From: Bradyrhizobium valentinum
GTDB lineage: Bacteria; Pseudomonadota; Alphaproteobacteria; Rhizobiales; Xanthobacteraceae
Reading direction: 5' to 3'
NCBI RefSeq assembly: GCF_001440405.1
Contig: NZ_LLXX01000119.1
Coordinates: forward strand, 36,127 to 71,314
Length of the DNA stretch: 35,188 nt
Positions 8,185-17,117 of this stretch are shown here, one piece after another. How positions within the stretch are numbered: position 1 is the first letter of the stretch; each line of letters begins with the position of its first letter. The notes beneath the pieces are model-generated. The model did no database searches. It saw only the letters and a program-made list of their open reading frames with translations, and was not told where the DNA came from. Both the position numbers and the translations under genes were made by a program.

Positions 8185-8859
8185 ATGCCTGAAATTCATC
8201 CCTTCTACGAGACGCATCGCGGTGCAATGGAGGCCGCCATGCGCCAACGCCTCGACCTTGCCGAAGCGACGCTGCGCGAGCAGGCGCAGCTATCCAACAT
8301 TGACGGGATCAAACAGGAGGTGATGGACGAATTCGAAATCGTGCTCATCCAGATGCCTTATGTCGGCGGCGCGGCAAGTCGCATGAGCGATTTCTTCATG
8401 CGTTTAATGGGCTTTATGGCCATCGGCCGGGTGCTCCGCCGACACGGTGTGCCGCTGCCCGTGATCGGCAATATCGAGCGAGAAACCTACAAGGCGCAAT
8501 TGCTCACCGTACCCGAAGCCGAACGGCTCGCCTCGGGGCGTCAGTTCATGTCGCCAGAGAATCAGACCTTGCTGCGCGAGCAGGCTGCAAAAAGCCATGA
8601 GGAAGAATATCCGGAAGATTTCGTCTACGATTTCGTCGAGCCGGCGCCGGGCGACAACTTTGAATTCGGCATCGACTACAAGGCTTGTGGCTTCTGCAAA
8701 TTCGCGGCTGGCCACGGAGATAAAGAAATCCTGCCGCACATTTGCGGGCTTGATTTCGAAGCCTACGCAACTCGTGGCATTCGTTTGGAACGAACCCAAA
8801 CGCTGGCTGGCGGCGCTAGCCACTGCAATTTTCGCTTCTCCCGCCTCGAAACAAAGTAG
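8185..8859 (+). CDS. L-2-amino-thiazoline-4-carboxylic acid (ATC) hydrolase family protein
   Basis: A 224-residue protein that I recognise as the ATC hydrolase family (Pfam ATC_hydrolase). Characterised members open the thiazoline ring of ATC on the way to L-cysteine. The conserved C-terminal block is complete: Cys168 and Cys171 in DYKACGFCKF, His177, the run LPHICGLD (His185, Cys187, Asp190), LERTQTLAGG and Cys214 in SHCNFRF. The N-terminal half is helical and variable, as expected. It lies 38 bp after ridA on the same strand, preceded by GGAGAGG with rather long spacing. Whether ATC is the real substrate here is unknown; many homologues are annotated only by similarity. It closes the VOC-RidA operon. 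Confidence 0.82.
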   Translation: MPEIHPFYETHRGAMEAAMRQRLDLAEATLREQAQLSNIDGIKQEVMDEFEIVLIQMPYVGGAASRMSDFFMRLMGFMAIGRVLRRHGVPLPVIGNIERETYKAQLLTVPEAERLASGRQFMSPENQTLLREQAAKSHEEEYPEDFVYDFVEPAPGDNFEFGIDYKACGFCKFAAGHGDKEILPHICGLDFEAYATRGIRLERTQTLAGGASHCNFRFSRLETK

Positions 8860-8862
8860 CTT

Positions 8863-8975
8863 CGGTGGGCAAAGGCGCGTAGCGCCGTGCTCACCATCTC
8901 ACAGCGACGTTCATCGCGAATGGTGGGCACGCTTCCGCCTTCGCTCGCGGCGAGCAAGTCGCTTTGCCACCCTAC
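8863..8975. repeat. Palindromic intergenic repeat element (type 1)
   Basis: The outer arms begin GGTGGGCAAAG and end CTTTGCCACCC. Inner arms GTGCTCACCAT and ATGGTGGGCAC pair as well, giving a long imperfect cruciform. No reading frame of note crosses it. It resembles the dispersed GGTGGGCAAAG-type repeats I know from Bradyrhizobium genomes (recollection, not searched). Confidence 0.7.
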
Positions 8976-8996
8976 GATTTACTGCGAGTTGCCAGA

Positions 8997-9104
8997 CCTC
9001 ATCCTGAGGAGCCGCGGAGCGGCGTCTCGAAGGATGAATGGCGCCAGCGGGGCCTCGTGGTTCGAGACGGCGCTGCGCGCCTCCTCACCATGAGGGTTTA
9101 ATGG
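8997..9104. repeat. Palindromic intergenic repeat element (type 2), complete copy
   Basis: The ends are 15-base inverted repeats, CCTCATCCTGAGGAG at 8997-9011 against CTCCTCACCATGAGG near the right end, differing at two central bases. Nested GTCTCGAA/TTCGAGAC arms lie inside. The last 28 bases recur exactly at 3-30. The element lies 31 bp beyond the 3' end of amiE and fills the convergent gap with the ATC hydrolase gene. Confidence 0.8.
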
Positions 9105-9134
9105 CTGTTGCCACATCAACCAAGATGTCTATCG

Positions 9135-10175
9135 TCAGTAATTGCTCGCCGTCGCCTGGTTCGGGATACCGTCGATCGGGCACTCGTCGGTGCCCGCGGT
9201 CGGCCGCGTCATCGCCTCGACCATTTCGCGGGTGCCTTCGGGGTCGGCAATCCACTTCGCATAGAAATCATAGGGACACGCGGCAACGCCGCGCGCGCTT
9301 TCGCCGGAATTGATCATGCCGGTGTAGCCGCGATGCAAGAGCTTGAAGAGATGGTTCTGCGACTGGCCGTTGCGGCGGGCATCGCGGATCAGGCTCTTCG
9401 ATAGTCCCGCGTACTGGATGCCGTACTCTTCCTCGCCGGTTTCGCCCAGGGTGCGGCCGTCGAAGCCGATGATCGCGGAGTGACCGAAATAGGAATAGAC
9501 GCCGTCGAAGCCGGCGGCATTGGCGACCGCGACATAGACATTGTTGGCCCAGGCCATCGCCTTGGAAATCAGGATCTGCTGCTCCTTGGCCGGATACATG
9601 TAGCCCTGGCAGCGCACGATCAGCTCGGCGCCCTTCATGGCGCAGTCGCGCCAGATCTCCGGAAAGTTGCCGTCGTCGCAGATGATCAGGCTGACCTTCA
9701 GACCCTTCGGGCCTTCCGACATATAGGTGCAGTTGCCGGGATACCAACCTTCGATCGGCACCCATGGCATGATCTTGCGGTACTTCTGGACGATCACGCC
9801 CTGGTCGTTCATCAGGATCAGGGTATTGTAGGGCGCCTTGTGCGGGTGCTCCTCGTGGCGCTCGCCCGTGAGCGAGAACACGCCCCAGACCTTGGCCTTG
9901 CGGCAGGCTTCGGCGAAGATGTCGGTCTCGGCACCCGGGACCTGCGAGGCGGTCTCGTACATCTCCTTCGAGTCGTACATGATGCCGTGAGTGGAATATT
10001 CCGGAAAGATCACGAGGTCCATGCCCGGCAGGCCGAGCTTCATACCCACAATCATGTCGGCAATCTTGCGCGCGTTATCGAGCACCTCGGCCTTGGTGTG
10101 CAGGCGCGGCATCTTGTAATTGACGACTGCGACGCCGACTGTGTCGTTGCTGGAAGAAATGTCACCGTGAAGCAT
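9135..10175 (-). CDS. amiE: Aliphatic amidase (acylamide amidohydrolase)
   Basis: At 346 residues this is exactly the length of Pseudomonas AmiE and is collinear with it from the first residues ([19 protein letters not shown]). AmiE hydrolyses short aliphatic amides such as acetamide and propionamide to the acid and ammonia in the cytoplasm. It belongs to the nitrilase superfamily, and the triad is intact: Glu59 (IFPEYS), Lys134 (QKYRKI) and Cys166 (LIICDDGN). A formamidase AmiF reading is less likely given the AmiE-like N-terminus. It is the last gene of the urt-fmd run, 42 bp after fmdB, with AAGAGG before its ATG. Its position behind an amide/urea importer indicates use of imported amides as nitrogen or carbon source. 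Confidence 0.95.
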   Translation of the reverse strand: MLHGDISSSNDTVGVAVVNYKMPRLHTKAEVLDNARKIADMIVGMKLGLPGMDLVIFPEYSTHGIMYDSKEMYETASQVPGAETDIFAEACRKAKVWGVFSLTGERHEEHPHKAPYNTLILMNDQGVIVQKYRKIMPWVPIEGWYPGNCTYMSEGPKGLKVSLIICDDGNFPEIWRDCAMKGAELIVRCQGYMYPAKEQQILISKAMAWANNVYVAVANAAGFDGVYSYFGHSAIIGFDGRTLGETGEEEYGIQYAGLSKSLIRDARRNGQSQNHLFKLLHRGYTGMINSGESARGVAACPYDFYAKWIADPEGTREMVEAMTRPTAGTDECPIDGIPNQATASNY

Positions 10176-10217
10176 TGCATCGCCTCTTGTTCTGGTTTGA
10201 GTTTGACGGATCGCGCC

Positions 10218-10565
10218 TCAGTGGCTGATCATCCAGGGCCGCGCGGTGGGAAAGCCCTTGGCCCCGCTTCTTGTCTTCGTCATAAGCCGGGCCGGCTTCT
10301 GCTTTCCGGTTGAACAGCAGCCGCAACCGGGGCCGTGCGAGGCCTTGTATTCGCCGAGCGTCTTCGGCGCATTGGCGCTGCGTTCGTTGGTGGCGTGCGC
10401 CTTCCGCTTGTCTGACGGCATGCAAAAGAACGCCGGTGCGGTCAGGATCACCCGCGGCGATTCAGTCTCGCAGCGCGGGCAGTCCTGCGGGTCCTCGAAT
10501 TCGGCCATCGGCCGTATGTCCGTAAACGGGCCGCAATTGTTGCAGAGATATTCGTAGACGGGCAT
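10218..10565 (-). CDS. fmdB: FmdB-type zinc-ribbon protein
   Basis: A 115-residue protein whose first 35 residues form the FmdB zinc ribbon: MPVYEYLCNNCG (Cys8, Cys11) and DCPRC (Cys29, Cys32). The C-terminal 70 residues are basic and low in complexity, with a CGCC motif near residue 85. In Methylophilus the fmdB gene next to formamidase was proposed as a regulator of amide use; a direct DNA-binding role is not proven for the family. The start at 10565 is preceded by AAGGA at good spacing and gives the standard N-terminus. An upstream ATG in the same frame lies in a repeat-rich spacer and is unlikely. It sits between fmdA and amiE. Confidence 0.85.
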   Translation of the reverse strand: MPVYEYLCNNCGPFTDIRPMAEFEDPQDCPRCETESPRVILTAPAFFCMPSDKRKAHATNERSANAPKTLGEYKASHGPGCGCCSTGKQKPARLMTKTRSGAKGFPTARPWMISH

Positions 10566-10585
10566 CTGCATTTCCTTGAAGGGGC

Positions 10586-10622
10586 GAGTAGCGAATGGTG
10601 AGTAGCGAATGGATTCCATTCG
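10586..10622. repeat. Short direct repeat with hairpin between fmdA and fmdB
   Basis: GAGTAGCGAATGG occurs twice with a 14-base period (10586-10598 and 10600-10612). The second copy forms a stem with CCATTCG at 10616-10622 (CGAATGG-ATT-CCATTCG). It lies in the 120-bp spacer between fmdA and fmdB. Confidence 0.65.
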
Positions 10623-10685
10623 CCGCGATTGGCGGACGCGGGCCGGCCGGCACGCATGCCGTCCCGCATCCTTCTCGCGCAGGGA

Positions 10686-11915
10686 TCACTTGTCCGGCGA
10701 GATCGGCATCTGGATGTCGCCCTTGATGTGTTTGATCGGCCCCGCTGAGGACGGCATGATGTCGAAGTCGAAAATCTCCGTCGGCAGCCACAGCGTGGCG
10801 CAGGCGTTGGGCACGTCGACCACGCCCGAGATGTGGCCCTGGCATGGCGCGGTGCCGAGGATCGAATAGGCCTGCGCGCCGGAATAGCCGAACTTCTTCA
10901 GGTATTCGATCGCGTTTAAACAGGCCTGCCGGTAGGCGATGTGGACGTCGAGGTAATGCTGCTTGCCGGCCTCGTCGACCGAGATGCCCTCGAAGATCAG
11001 GTAGTCCTTGTAGTTCGGTGTGATCGGTGACGGCTTGAACACGGGATTCTTGATGCCGTACTTGGCGACGCCGTCCTTGATGATATCGACCTTGAGGTGC
11101 AGCCAGCCGGCCATCTCGATCGCGCCGCAGAAGGTGATCTCGCCGTCGCCCTGGCTGAAGTGCAGATCGCCCATCGAAAGGCCGCCGCCGGGCATATAGA
11201 CCGGGAAGTAGATCTTTGAGCCCCGCGACAGATCCTTGATGTCGCAATTGCCGCCATGCTCGCGCGGCGGCACGGTGCGCGCGCCTTCCGCGCCGACCTT
11301 GGCCTTGGCATCGCCCTTGGCGCGGCCGGCGTGAGCGGTCGCGGCAAACGGCGGATTGGCAAGGCCCGGCACGCGGGTCGGATTGGTCGCGATCAGTGCG
11401 GTCTCGCGCTCGTTCCAGGTTGCCAGCAATTTCGGATCGGGCAGACAGCCGATCAGGCCGGGGTGGATCAGGCCGGCAAAATTCACGCCCGGCACGTGGC
11501 GCGACGACGTATAGAGACCCTTGATGTCCCAGATCGATTTCTGCGCCAGCGGGAAATGATCGGTCAGGAAGCCGCCGCCATTCTGCTTGGAGAAGAACCC
11601 GTTAAAGCCCCAGAGGCTTTCCTTGAGCGGGCCTACATCGAGCAGATCGACCACGAGCAGATCGCCGGGCTCGGCACCCTTGACGCCGATCGGGCCGGAC
11701 AGGAAGTGCACGATCGAGAGATCGATATCGCGCACGTCATCGGCGGAATCGTTGTTCTTGATGAAGCCGCCGGTCCAGTCATAGGTCTCGATGATGAAAT
11801 CATCGCCCGGATTGACCCACGCCACCATCGGAATATCGGGATGCCAGCGGTTGTGGATCATGTCGTTGTCGTAGGCCGACTTCGAAAGATCGACCTTGAT
11901 CAGTGTCTCTGGCAT
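10686..11915 (-). CDS. fmdA: Formamidase (acetamidase/formamidase family)
   Basis: A 409-residue FmdA_AmdA family enzyme, close to the 407 residues of Methylophilus formamidase, hydrolysing formamide to formate and ammonia. Characteristic segments in order are IHNRWHPDIP near residue 20, the Gly/Asp-rich EPGDLLVVDLLDVGPL, HPGLIGCLPD, PREHGGNCDIKDL, and GGGLSMGDLHFSQGDGE in the catalytic centre. The unrelated nitrilase-type AmiF can be excluded by sequence. The ATG is preceded by AAAAGGGGAGCT, a strong ribosome-binding site. It lies 33 bp after urtE in the same run, so the importer and the enzyme are probably made together. No urease genes are visible in the window, which makes amides rather than urea the likely main substrate. 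Confidence 0.95.
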   Translation of the reverse strand: MPETLIKVDLSKSAYDNDMIHNRWHPDIPMVAWVNPGDDFIIETYDWTGGFIKNNDSADDVRDIDLSIVHFLSGPIGVKGAEPGDLLVVDLLDVGPLKESLWGFNGFFSKQNGGGFLTDHFPLAQKSIWDIKGLYTSSRHVPGVNFAGLIHPGLIGCLPDPKLLATWNERETALIATNPTRVPGLANPPFAATAHAGRAKGDAKAKVGAEGARTVPPREHGGNCDIKDLSRGSKIYFPVYMPGGGLSMGDLHFSQGDGEITFCGAIEMAGWLHLKVDIIKDGVAKYGIKNPVFKPSPITPNYKDYLIFEGISVDEAGKQHYLDVHIAYRQACLNAIEYLKKFGYSGAQAYSILGTAPCQGHISGVVDVPNACATLWLPTEIFDFDIMPSSAGPIKHIKGDIQMPISPDK

Positions 11916-11948
11916 CGATAGCTCCCCTTTTTAAACACAGGCTAAGGT

Positions 11949-12638
11949 TCAGACGGACAGATATTTCGAGACCTGCGCGGCATCGACGCTGTCGCGCGGA
12001 TCGTCGCGGACGATCTCGCCGTTTTCGATCACCAGCACGCGATCGGCGATATCGAGCGCAAAGCTAAGGACCTGCTCGGAGACGACGATCGACAGGCCGC
12101 GCTCGTCGCGAATCCGCTTCAGGGTCCGCGCCATGTCCTTGATGATCGATGGCTGAATGCCCTCGGTCGGCTCGTCCAGCAGCAGCACTTTCGGCTTGGT
12201 GGCGAGCGCGCGGGCGATCGCGAGCTGCTGCTGCTGACCGCCGGAGAGGTTACCGCCGCGGCGGCTTTTCATTTCGAGCAGAACCGGAAACAGTTCATAG
12301 ATGTCTTCGGGTACCTCCGAGCCACCCGACACCACAAGCCCGGTTTCGATGTTTTCCTTTACCGTCATAGTCGAGAAGATCATGCGACCCTGCGGCACGT
12401 AGGCGAGCCCCTTGGCGACGCGCTCGTAGCTCGGCAGCGCGCTGAGCTCGGTGCCGTCCATGCTCACCGAGCCGCTCTTGGCCGGCAGGATGCCCATCAG
12501 CGACTTCATCAGCGTGGTCTTGCCCATGCCGTTTCGGCCCATGATCGCGACGATCTCGTTGGGCGCCACCGATACGTTGAGGCCGTGCAGCACCTCGCTC
12601 TGGCCGTAGGCGACGTGAAGATCCGAAATAGCAAGCAT
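11949..12638 (-). CDS. urtE: Urea/short-chain amide ABC transporter, ATP-binding subunit UrtE
   Basis: A 229-residue LivF-type ATPase. Walker A is GRNGMGKTT (about residue 34), the signature LSGGQQQQLAIARAL and Walker B VLLLDEPTEGIQPSI; the last motif is typical of UrtE. With UrtD it powers the UrtBC permease. A longer frame exists upstream, but it overlaps urtD in another frame and the family start is MLAISDLHVAYG, preceded by a GGAGTGGGGGAC purine tract. It is the fifth urt gene, separated from urtD by a palindromic repeat. Confidence 0.93.
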   Translation of the reverse strand: MLAISDLHVAYGQSEVLHGLNVSVAPNEIVAIMGRNGMGKTTLMKSLMGILPAKSGSVSMDGTELSALPSYERVAKGLAYVPQGRMIFSTMTVKENIETGLVVSGGSEVPEDIYELFPVLLEMKSRRGGNLSGGQQQQLAIARALATKPKVLLLDEPTEGIQPSIIKDMARTLKRIRDERGLSIVVSEQVLSFALDIADRVLVIENGEIVRDDPRDSVDAAQVSKYLSV

Positions 12639-12661
12639 TGTCCCCCACTCCATATTTTCCG

Positions 12662-12709
12662 GCGCATGATCTTGTCCGGAAACCGGACGCCACTTTCCGG
12701 GATCATGCG

Positions 12710-12710
<1 letters not shown>
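12662..12710. repeat. REP-like palindrome between urtD and urtE
   Basis: Perfect outer arms GCGCATGATC (12662-12671) and GATCATGCGC (12701-12710), plus inner arms CCGGAAA and TTTCCGG, make a stable stem-loop. Its end touches the urtD stop codon. Elements with this GCGCATGATC arm are familiar to me as abundant in Bradyrhizobium genomes (recollection). It could stabilise the upstream mRNA or lower expression of urtE. Confidence 0.75.
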
Positions 12711-13465
<755 letters not shown>

Positions 13466-13468
13466 GAT

Positions 13469-13522
13469 CTATTTCCTCATTCCGCCAGTGTGGCATCGGC
13501 AACCGAGGTGACCGATGAGCAT
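13469..13522 (-). CDS. Putative 17-codon leader ORF upstream of urtD (copy 2)
   Basis: Identical in sequence to the 17-codon frame 57 bp upstream. Its TAG stop is followed by ATC and then the urtD ATG, so a ribosome ending here stands three bases from the true start, ideal for reinitiation. The ribosome-binding site is GAGGAAA. Confidence 0.35.
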   Translation of the reverse strand: MLIGHLGCRCHTGGMRK

Positions 13523-13525
13523 GAT

Positions 13526-13579
13526 CTATTTCCTCATTCCGCCAGTGTGGCATCGGCAACCGAGGTGACCGATGAGCAT
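13526..13579 (-). CDS. Putative 17-codon leader ORF upstream of urtD (copy 1)
   Basis: The frame reads MLIGHLGCRCHTGGMRK and stops at TAG. It starts 10 bp after the urtC stop and is preceded by GAGGAGGCAAGC, the best ribosome-binding site in this junction, so it may be translated instead of urtD on first entry. Probably a by-product of the tandem duplication, but could act by reinitiation. Confidence 0.35.
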   Translation of the reverse strand: MLIGHLGCRCHTGGMRK

Positions 13580-13589
13580 GCTTGCCTCC

Positions 13590-14738
13590 TCACTCTGCCG
13601 GCGCACCGTCAGCGACCGAATTGCCGGCCCACGGGCTGCCCGACTTTGATTTGCGCGATGCCAGCAGCCGGTCGATGCGCGGCTGAACGTAATCAGCCCA
13701 GATTCCCGACAGGCCGTTCGGGAAGGCCAGCACGACCGCGATGAACAACGCGCCGAGGCCGAACAGCCAGAGCTGCGGGAAGGATTCCGAAAGGCCGGTC
13801 TTGGCAAAATTGACCAGCAGCGCCCCCCACACCGCGCCGAAGATCGACATCCTCCCGCCGACCGCGGTGTAGATCACCATTTCGATCGACGGCACGATGC
13901 CGACAAAGGACGGCGACATGAAACCGACATTGAGCGCAAACATGGCGCCCCCTATCGCGGCGAAGATCGCAGCCATGCAGAAGGCAAAGATCTTGAAGTT
14001 GGCGACGCTGTAGCCGGAGAAGCGGACGCGATCTTCCTGTTCGCGCATCGCCACCAGGATGCGGCCAAGCTTTGTCAGCCTGATGAATTGCGCGATGAGG
14101 ATGCAGCCGAACAGCAGGAACACTTCAAAGAAGTAGAGAATGATCTTGGCGTGGTCCGGCCTGATGTCCCATCCCTTCAGCGTTCGCAGGTCGGTCATGC
14201 CGTTGATGCCCCCGGTGTAGCCCTGCTGCCCGACGATCAGAATGGTCAGGATGGCGGCGACGGCCTGGGTGATGATCGCGAAATAGGTGCCGCCGACACG
14301 GCGCTTGAACATTGCGGTGCCGATGATCAGAGCGAAGAGGCCTGGGACCAGGATGATGGCGAGAACGGTGAAGGTGAGACTGTGGAACGGCTGCCAGAAC
14401 AGGGGCAGCGCGGTGATCTGGTTCCAGTCCATGAAATCCGGGATACCGGGCGTGGACTGGATCTTGGTGTTCTCGACGCTGGATGCTTCCAGCTTGAGAA
14501 ACATCGCCATGCAGTAGCCGCCAAGGCCGAAGAACACGCCCTGCCCCAGGCTCAGGATGCCGCCATATCCCCAACAAAGCACGAGGCCGATCGCGACAAA
14601 GGCGTAGGTCAGATATTTCGCGACCAGGTTGAGACGGAACACATCCAGCGACAGGGGCAGGATCACGACCAGGACCAGGGCCAGCGCAACGAAGCCAATG
14701 AGCTCGGATCGATTGAAAAAGCGCGAGGTGATGATCAT
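13590..14738 (-). CDS. urtC: Urea/short-chain amide ABC transporter, permease UrtC
   Basis: A 382-residue LivM-type inner-membrane permease with about ten hydrophobic segments. The family stretch GYGGILSLGQGVFFGLGGY lies near residue 57, and GGINGMTDL near 195. The cytoplasmic coupling loop is RILVAMREQEDRVRFSGYSV, and GGRMSIFGAVWGALLVNF is toward the C-terminus. It pairs with UrtB to form the channel. The ATG at 14736-14738 follows GCAGGCACGGTC; the gap to urtB is 17 bp. The C-terminal tail is hydrophilic. Confidence 0.94.
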   Translation of the reverse strand: MIITSRFFNRSELIGFVALALVLVVILPLSLDVFRLNLVAKYLTYAFVAIGLVLCWGYGGILSLGQGVFFGLGGYCMAMFLKLEASSVENTKIQSTPGIPDFMDWNQITALPLFWQPFHSLTFTVLAIILVPGLFALIIGTAMFKRRVGGTYFAIITQAVAAILTILIVGQQGYTGGINGMTDLRTLKGWDIRPDHAKIILYFFEVFLLFGCILIAQFIRLTKLGRILVAMREQEDRVRFSGYSVANFKIFAFCMAAIFAAIGGAMFALNVGFMSPSFVGIVPSIEMVIYTAVGGRMSIFGAVWGALLVNFAKTGLSESFPQLWLFGLGALFIAVVLAFPNGLSGIWADYVQPRIDRLLASRKSKSGSPWAGNSVADGAPAE

Positions 14739-14755
14739 GACCGTGCCTGCTTTCG

Positions 14756-15682
14756 TTATTTGCGGACCTTGAGGGCGAACAGACCCTGCGGCCGCAGCAT
14801 CAGAATTCCGACGACGGCGAGAAGCGTGAGCACCTTGGCCATCGACCCCGACGTGAAGAACTCCAGCGTCGACTGGGTCTGCGAGATCGAAAAAGCGGAG
14901 GCGATGGTGCCGAGCAGGCTGGCTGCGCCGCCGAACACGACCACCAGGAAGGTGTCGACGATGTAGAGCTGGCCCGACGTCGGTCCGGTCGAACCGATCA
15001 TGGTGAAGGCGCTTCCGGCTACGCCGGCGATGCCGCAGCCGAGTCCGAAGGTGTAGCGATCGACCTTCTCTGTATTGATGCCGACGGCGCCGGCCATGAT
15101 ACGGTTCTGCACGACGGCGCGGACCTGGCGGCCCCAGCGCGACTTGTACAAGACATAGGAGACCACGATGGTGATCAGCACGGTCAGGCCCATCACGAAC
15201 ACGCCGTTGATCGGGACCTCGATGCTGTCAGTGACCTTGAGCGAGCCCAGCATCCATTGCGGCAGCTCGACTCCGACTTCGCGGGCGCCGAATACCGAAC
15301 GATAGGTCTGCTGGAGGATGAGGCTGAGGCCCCAGGTGGCGAGCAGCGTATCGAGCGGGCGCTTGTAGAGATGGCGGATCAGCCCCCATTCGACCAGCAT
15401 CCCCAATGCGCCGGAGGCAATGAATGCCAGGATCATCGCGAGGAAAAAATATCCTGAAAACAGTGATGGCAGATAGCTCTGGAATAAACTCGACGTCATC
15501 CAGGTGACGTAGGCGCCGAGGATCATGAACTCGCCATGCGCCATGTTGATGACGCCCATCTGGCCGAAGATGATCGCAAGGCCGAGCGCCATCAGAACGT
15601 AGACGGAAAACAGGATCAGGCCCGCAAAACCCTGCATGACGAAGATGGAGCCCAGATCGCCAATCGAGTAGTCGCCGAACAT
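14756..15682 (-). CDS. urtB: Urea/short-chain amide ABC transporter, permease UrtB
   Basis: A 308-residue LivH-type permease starting MFGDYSIGDLGSIFVMQ, with GGAGAAGTCAG just before the ATG. A longer frame to 15745 adds only an arginine-rich stretch without membrane segments and is rejected. Family marks are LMALGLAIIFGQMGVINMAHGE (residues about 30-51), LATWGLSLILQQTYR, the coupling region RWGRQVRAVVQNR, and VFGGAASLLGTI. Eight or so membrane segments are visible. It is separated from urtA by 124 bp containing a stem-loop. Confidence 0.93.
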   Translation of the reverse strand: MFGDYSIGDLGSIFVMQGFAGLILFSVYVLMALGLAIIFGQMGVINMAHGEFMILGAYVTWMTSSLFQSYLPSLFSGYFFLAMILAFIASGALGMLVEWGLIRHLYKRPLDTLLATWGLSLILQQTYRSVFGAREVGVELPQWMLGSLKVTDSIEVPINGVFVMGLTVLITIVVSYVLYKSRWGRQVRAVVQNRIMAGAVGINTEKVDRYTFGLGCGIAGVAGSAFTMIGSTGPTSGQLYIVDTFLVVVFGGAASLLGTIASAFSISQTQSTLEFFTSGSMAKVLTLLAVVGILMLRPQGLFALKVRK

Positions 15683-15745
15683 CTGACTTCTCCGTCGGGG
15701 GATAAGGTCCCGCGCGCGAGCAAAGTCGCGACGCGGGGTCGTCAA

Positions 15746-15766
15746 GCGTGGATTGACGGTCCACGC
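15746..15766 (-). terminator. Intercistronic stem-loop between urtA and urtB
   Basis: GCGTGGA (15746-15752) pairs perfectly with TCCACGC (15760-15766) across a seven-base loop, in the 124-bp gap after urtA. There is no T-run, so it is more likely an mRNA-stabilising structure that keeps binding-protein mRNA in excess than a true terminator. Confidence 0.5.
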
Positions 15767-15806
15767 CAGGGAGCTGCTGGAGAAAGTGGCGGAAGCGTTC
15801 GCGCGC

Positions 15807-17066
15807 TTACTGGTAGCCCTTCGGGAACGGATCGGGCTCGATCAGATCGGCGGTTTCGAAGATCAGTTCGAACTGGCCATCGAGCTTGGCGCGCCCGACC
15901 CGGGTCTTCGACCAGAGGTGATGGTTTTCATGGATGCGCACGTAGCCTTCGGGTGCGTCCTTGAATTCGACGCCGGCTGAGGCGGCTGCGATCTTGTCGA
16001 TGTCGAAGCTACCGGCCTTCTCGACGGTCAACTTCCACAGCCACGGACCGAGATAGGCGGCCTGCGTTACGTCGCCGATCACGGTCTTCTCGCCCCACAG
16101 CTTCTTGAAGGCGGGAACGAACGTTTTGTTGTTGGCGTTGTCGAGCGACTGGAAATACTTCATGCAGGCATAGGCGCCCGCGATGTTCTCGCCGCCGATG
16201 CCGTCGATTTCATCCTCGGTCACCGAGATCGTCAGCAGCGCCTGCTTCGATAAGTCGACGCCGGCCGCCTTGAGCTGCTTGTAGAAGGCGACGTTCGAAC
16301 CGCCGACGACGTCGGTGAAGATCACGTCGGGCTTGGTCAGCTTGATCTTGTTGATCACCGAATTGAACTGGGTGCTGCCGAGCGCGTAGTACTCTTCGCC
16401 AACGACCTTGCCCTTCAGCACGTTCTCGACGTGCTTGCGCGCGATCTTGTTCGAGGTGCGCGGCCAGATGTAGTCCGAGCCGATGAAGAAGAACGATTTG
16501 GCGCCCTTCTCCTTGGCGATCCAGTTCAGGCCGGCGAGAATCTGCTGGGTTGCTTCCTGGCCGGTGTAGATGACGTTCTTGGACTGCTCGAGACCTTCAT
16601 AGAAGGTCGGATAATAGAGCATGCCGTTGTACTGCTCCATGACCGGCAGCACCGCCTTGCGGGATGCCGAGGTCCAGCAACCCATGATCGCCGCGACCTT
16701 GTCGTTGACCAGAAGCTTCTTGGCCTTTTCGGCAAACGTCGGCCAATCGCTGGCGCCGTCTTCCTGGATGAACTTGATCTTGCGGCCGAGCACGCCGCCG
16801 GCGGCATTGATCTGTTCGATCGCGAGCTTTTCGGCCTGGATCGAGCCGGTCTCCGAGATCGCCATCGTGCCGGTGGCCGAATGCAGGATACCGACGGTGA
16901 CTTCGGTATCGGTTACCGCGAGGCCCGTCGTGTTGACGGTGGCGGTTGCGGGACCGGCCCCGAACGAGGGTCGGGGAAGGATCGAAACGAGCGGCAACGC
17001 CGCCGCGCCCATCAGCAGTTTGCGGCGAAGCGGAGACTGCAGGCCCCTGTTTGGTTCGTCTGACAT
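15807..17066 (-). CDS. urtA: Urea/short-chain amide ABC transporter, substrate-binding protein UrtA (FmdD-like)
   Basis: A 419-residue periplasmic binding protein of the amide-urea branch of the branched-chain amino acid family. The N-terminus carries a twin-arginine-like signal (SPLRRKLLMGAAAL) with likely cleavage near FGA, about residue 38. The mature part begins TEVTVGILHSATGTMAISE and contains EKLAIEQINAAGGVLGRKI, the GCWTSASRKAVLPV ligand-site loop and YYPTFYEGLEQSKN, all typical of UrtA. The Methylophilus amide-binding protein FmdD belongs to the same group, and the downstream formamidase and amidase favour short-chain amides as ligands alongside urea. I chose ATG 17066 (GGGG at good distance); a GTG two codons upstream is the alternative. 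Confidence 0.94.
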   Translation of the reverse strand: MSDEPNRGLQSPLRRKLLMGAAALPLVSILPRPSFGAGPATATVNTTGLAVTDTEVTVGILHSATGTMAISETGSIQAEKLAIEQINAAGGVLGRKIKFIQEDGASDWPTFAEKAKKLLVNDKVAAIMGCWTSASRKAVLPVMEQYNGMLYYPTFYEGLEQSKNVIYTGQEATQQILAGLNWIAKEKGAKSFFFIGSDYIWPRTSNKIARKHVENVLKGKVVGEEYYALGSTQFNSVINKIKLTKPDVIFTDVVGGSNVAFYKQLKAAGVDLSKQALLTISVTEDEIDGIGGENIAGAYACMKYFQSLDNANNKTFVPAFKKLWGEKTVIGDVTQAAYLGPWLWKLTVEKAGSFDIDKIAAASAGVEFKDAPEGYVRIHENHHLWSKTRVGRAKLDGQFELIFETADLIEPDPFPKGYQ

Positions 17067-17117
17067 GAGCACCCCATTTTTGTCGTGAACGCGCTTTGGT
17101 CACGCGAGGATGCCCAG

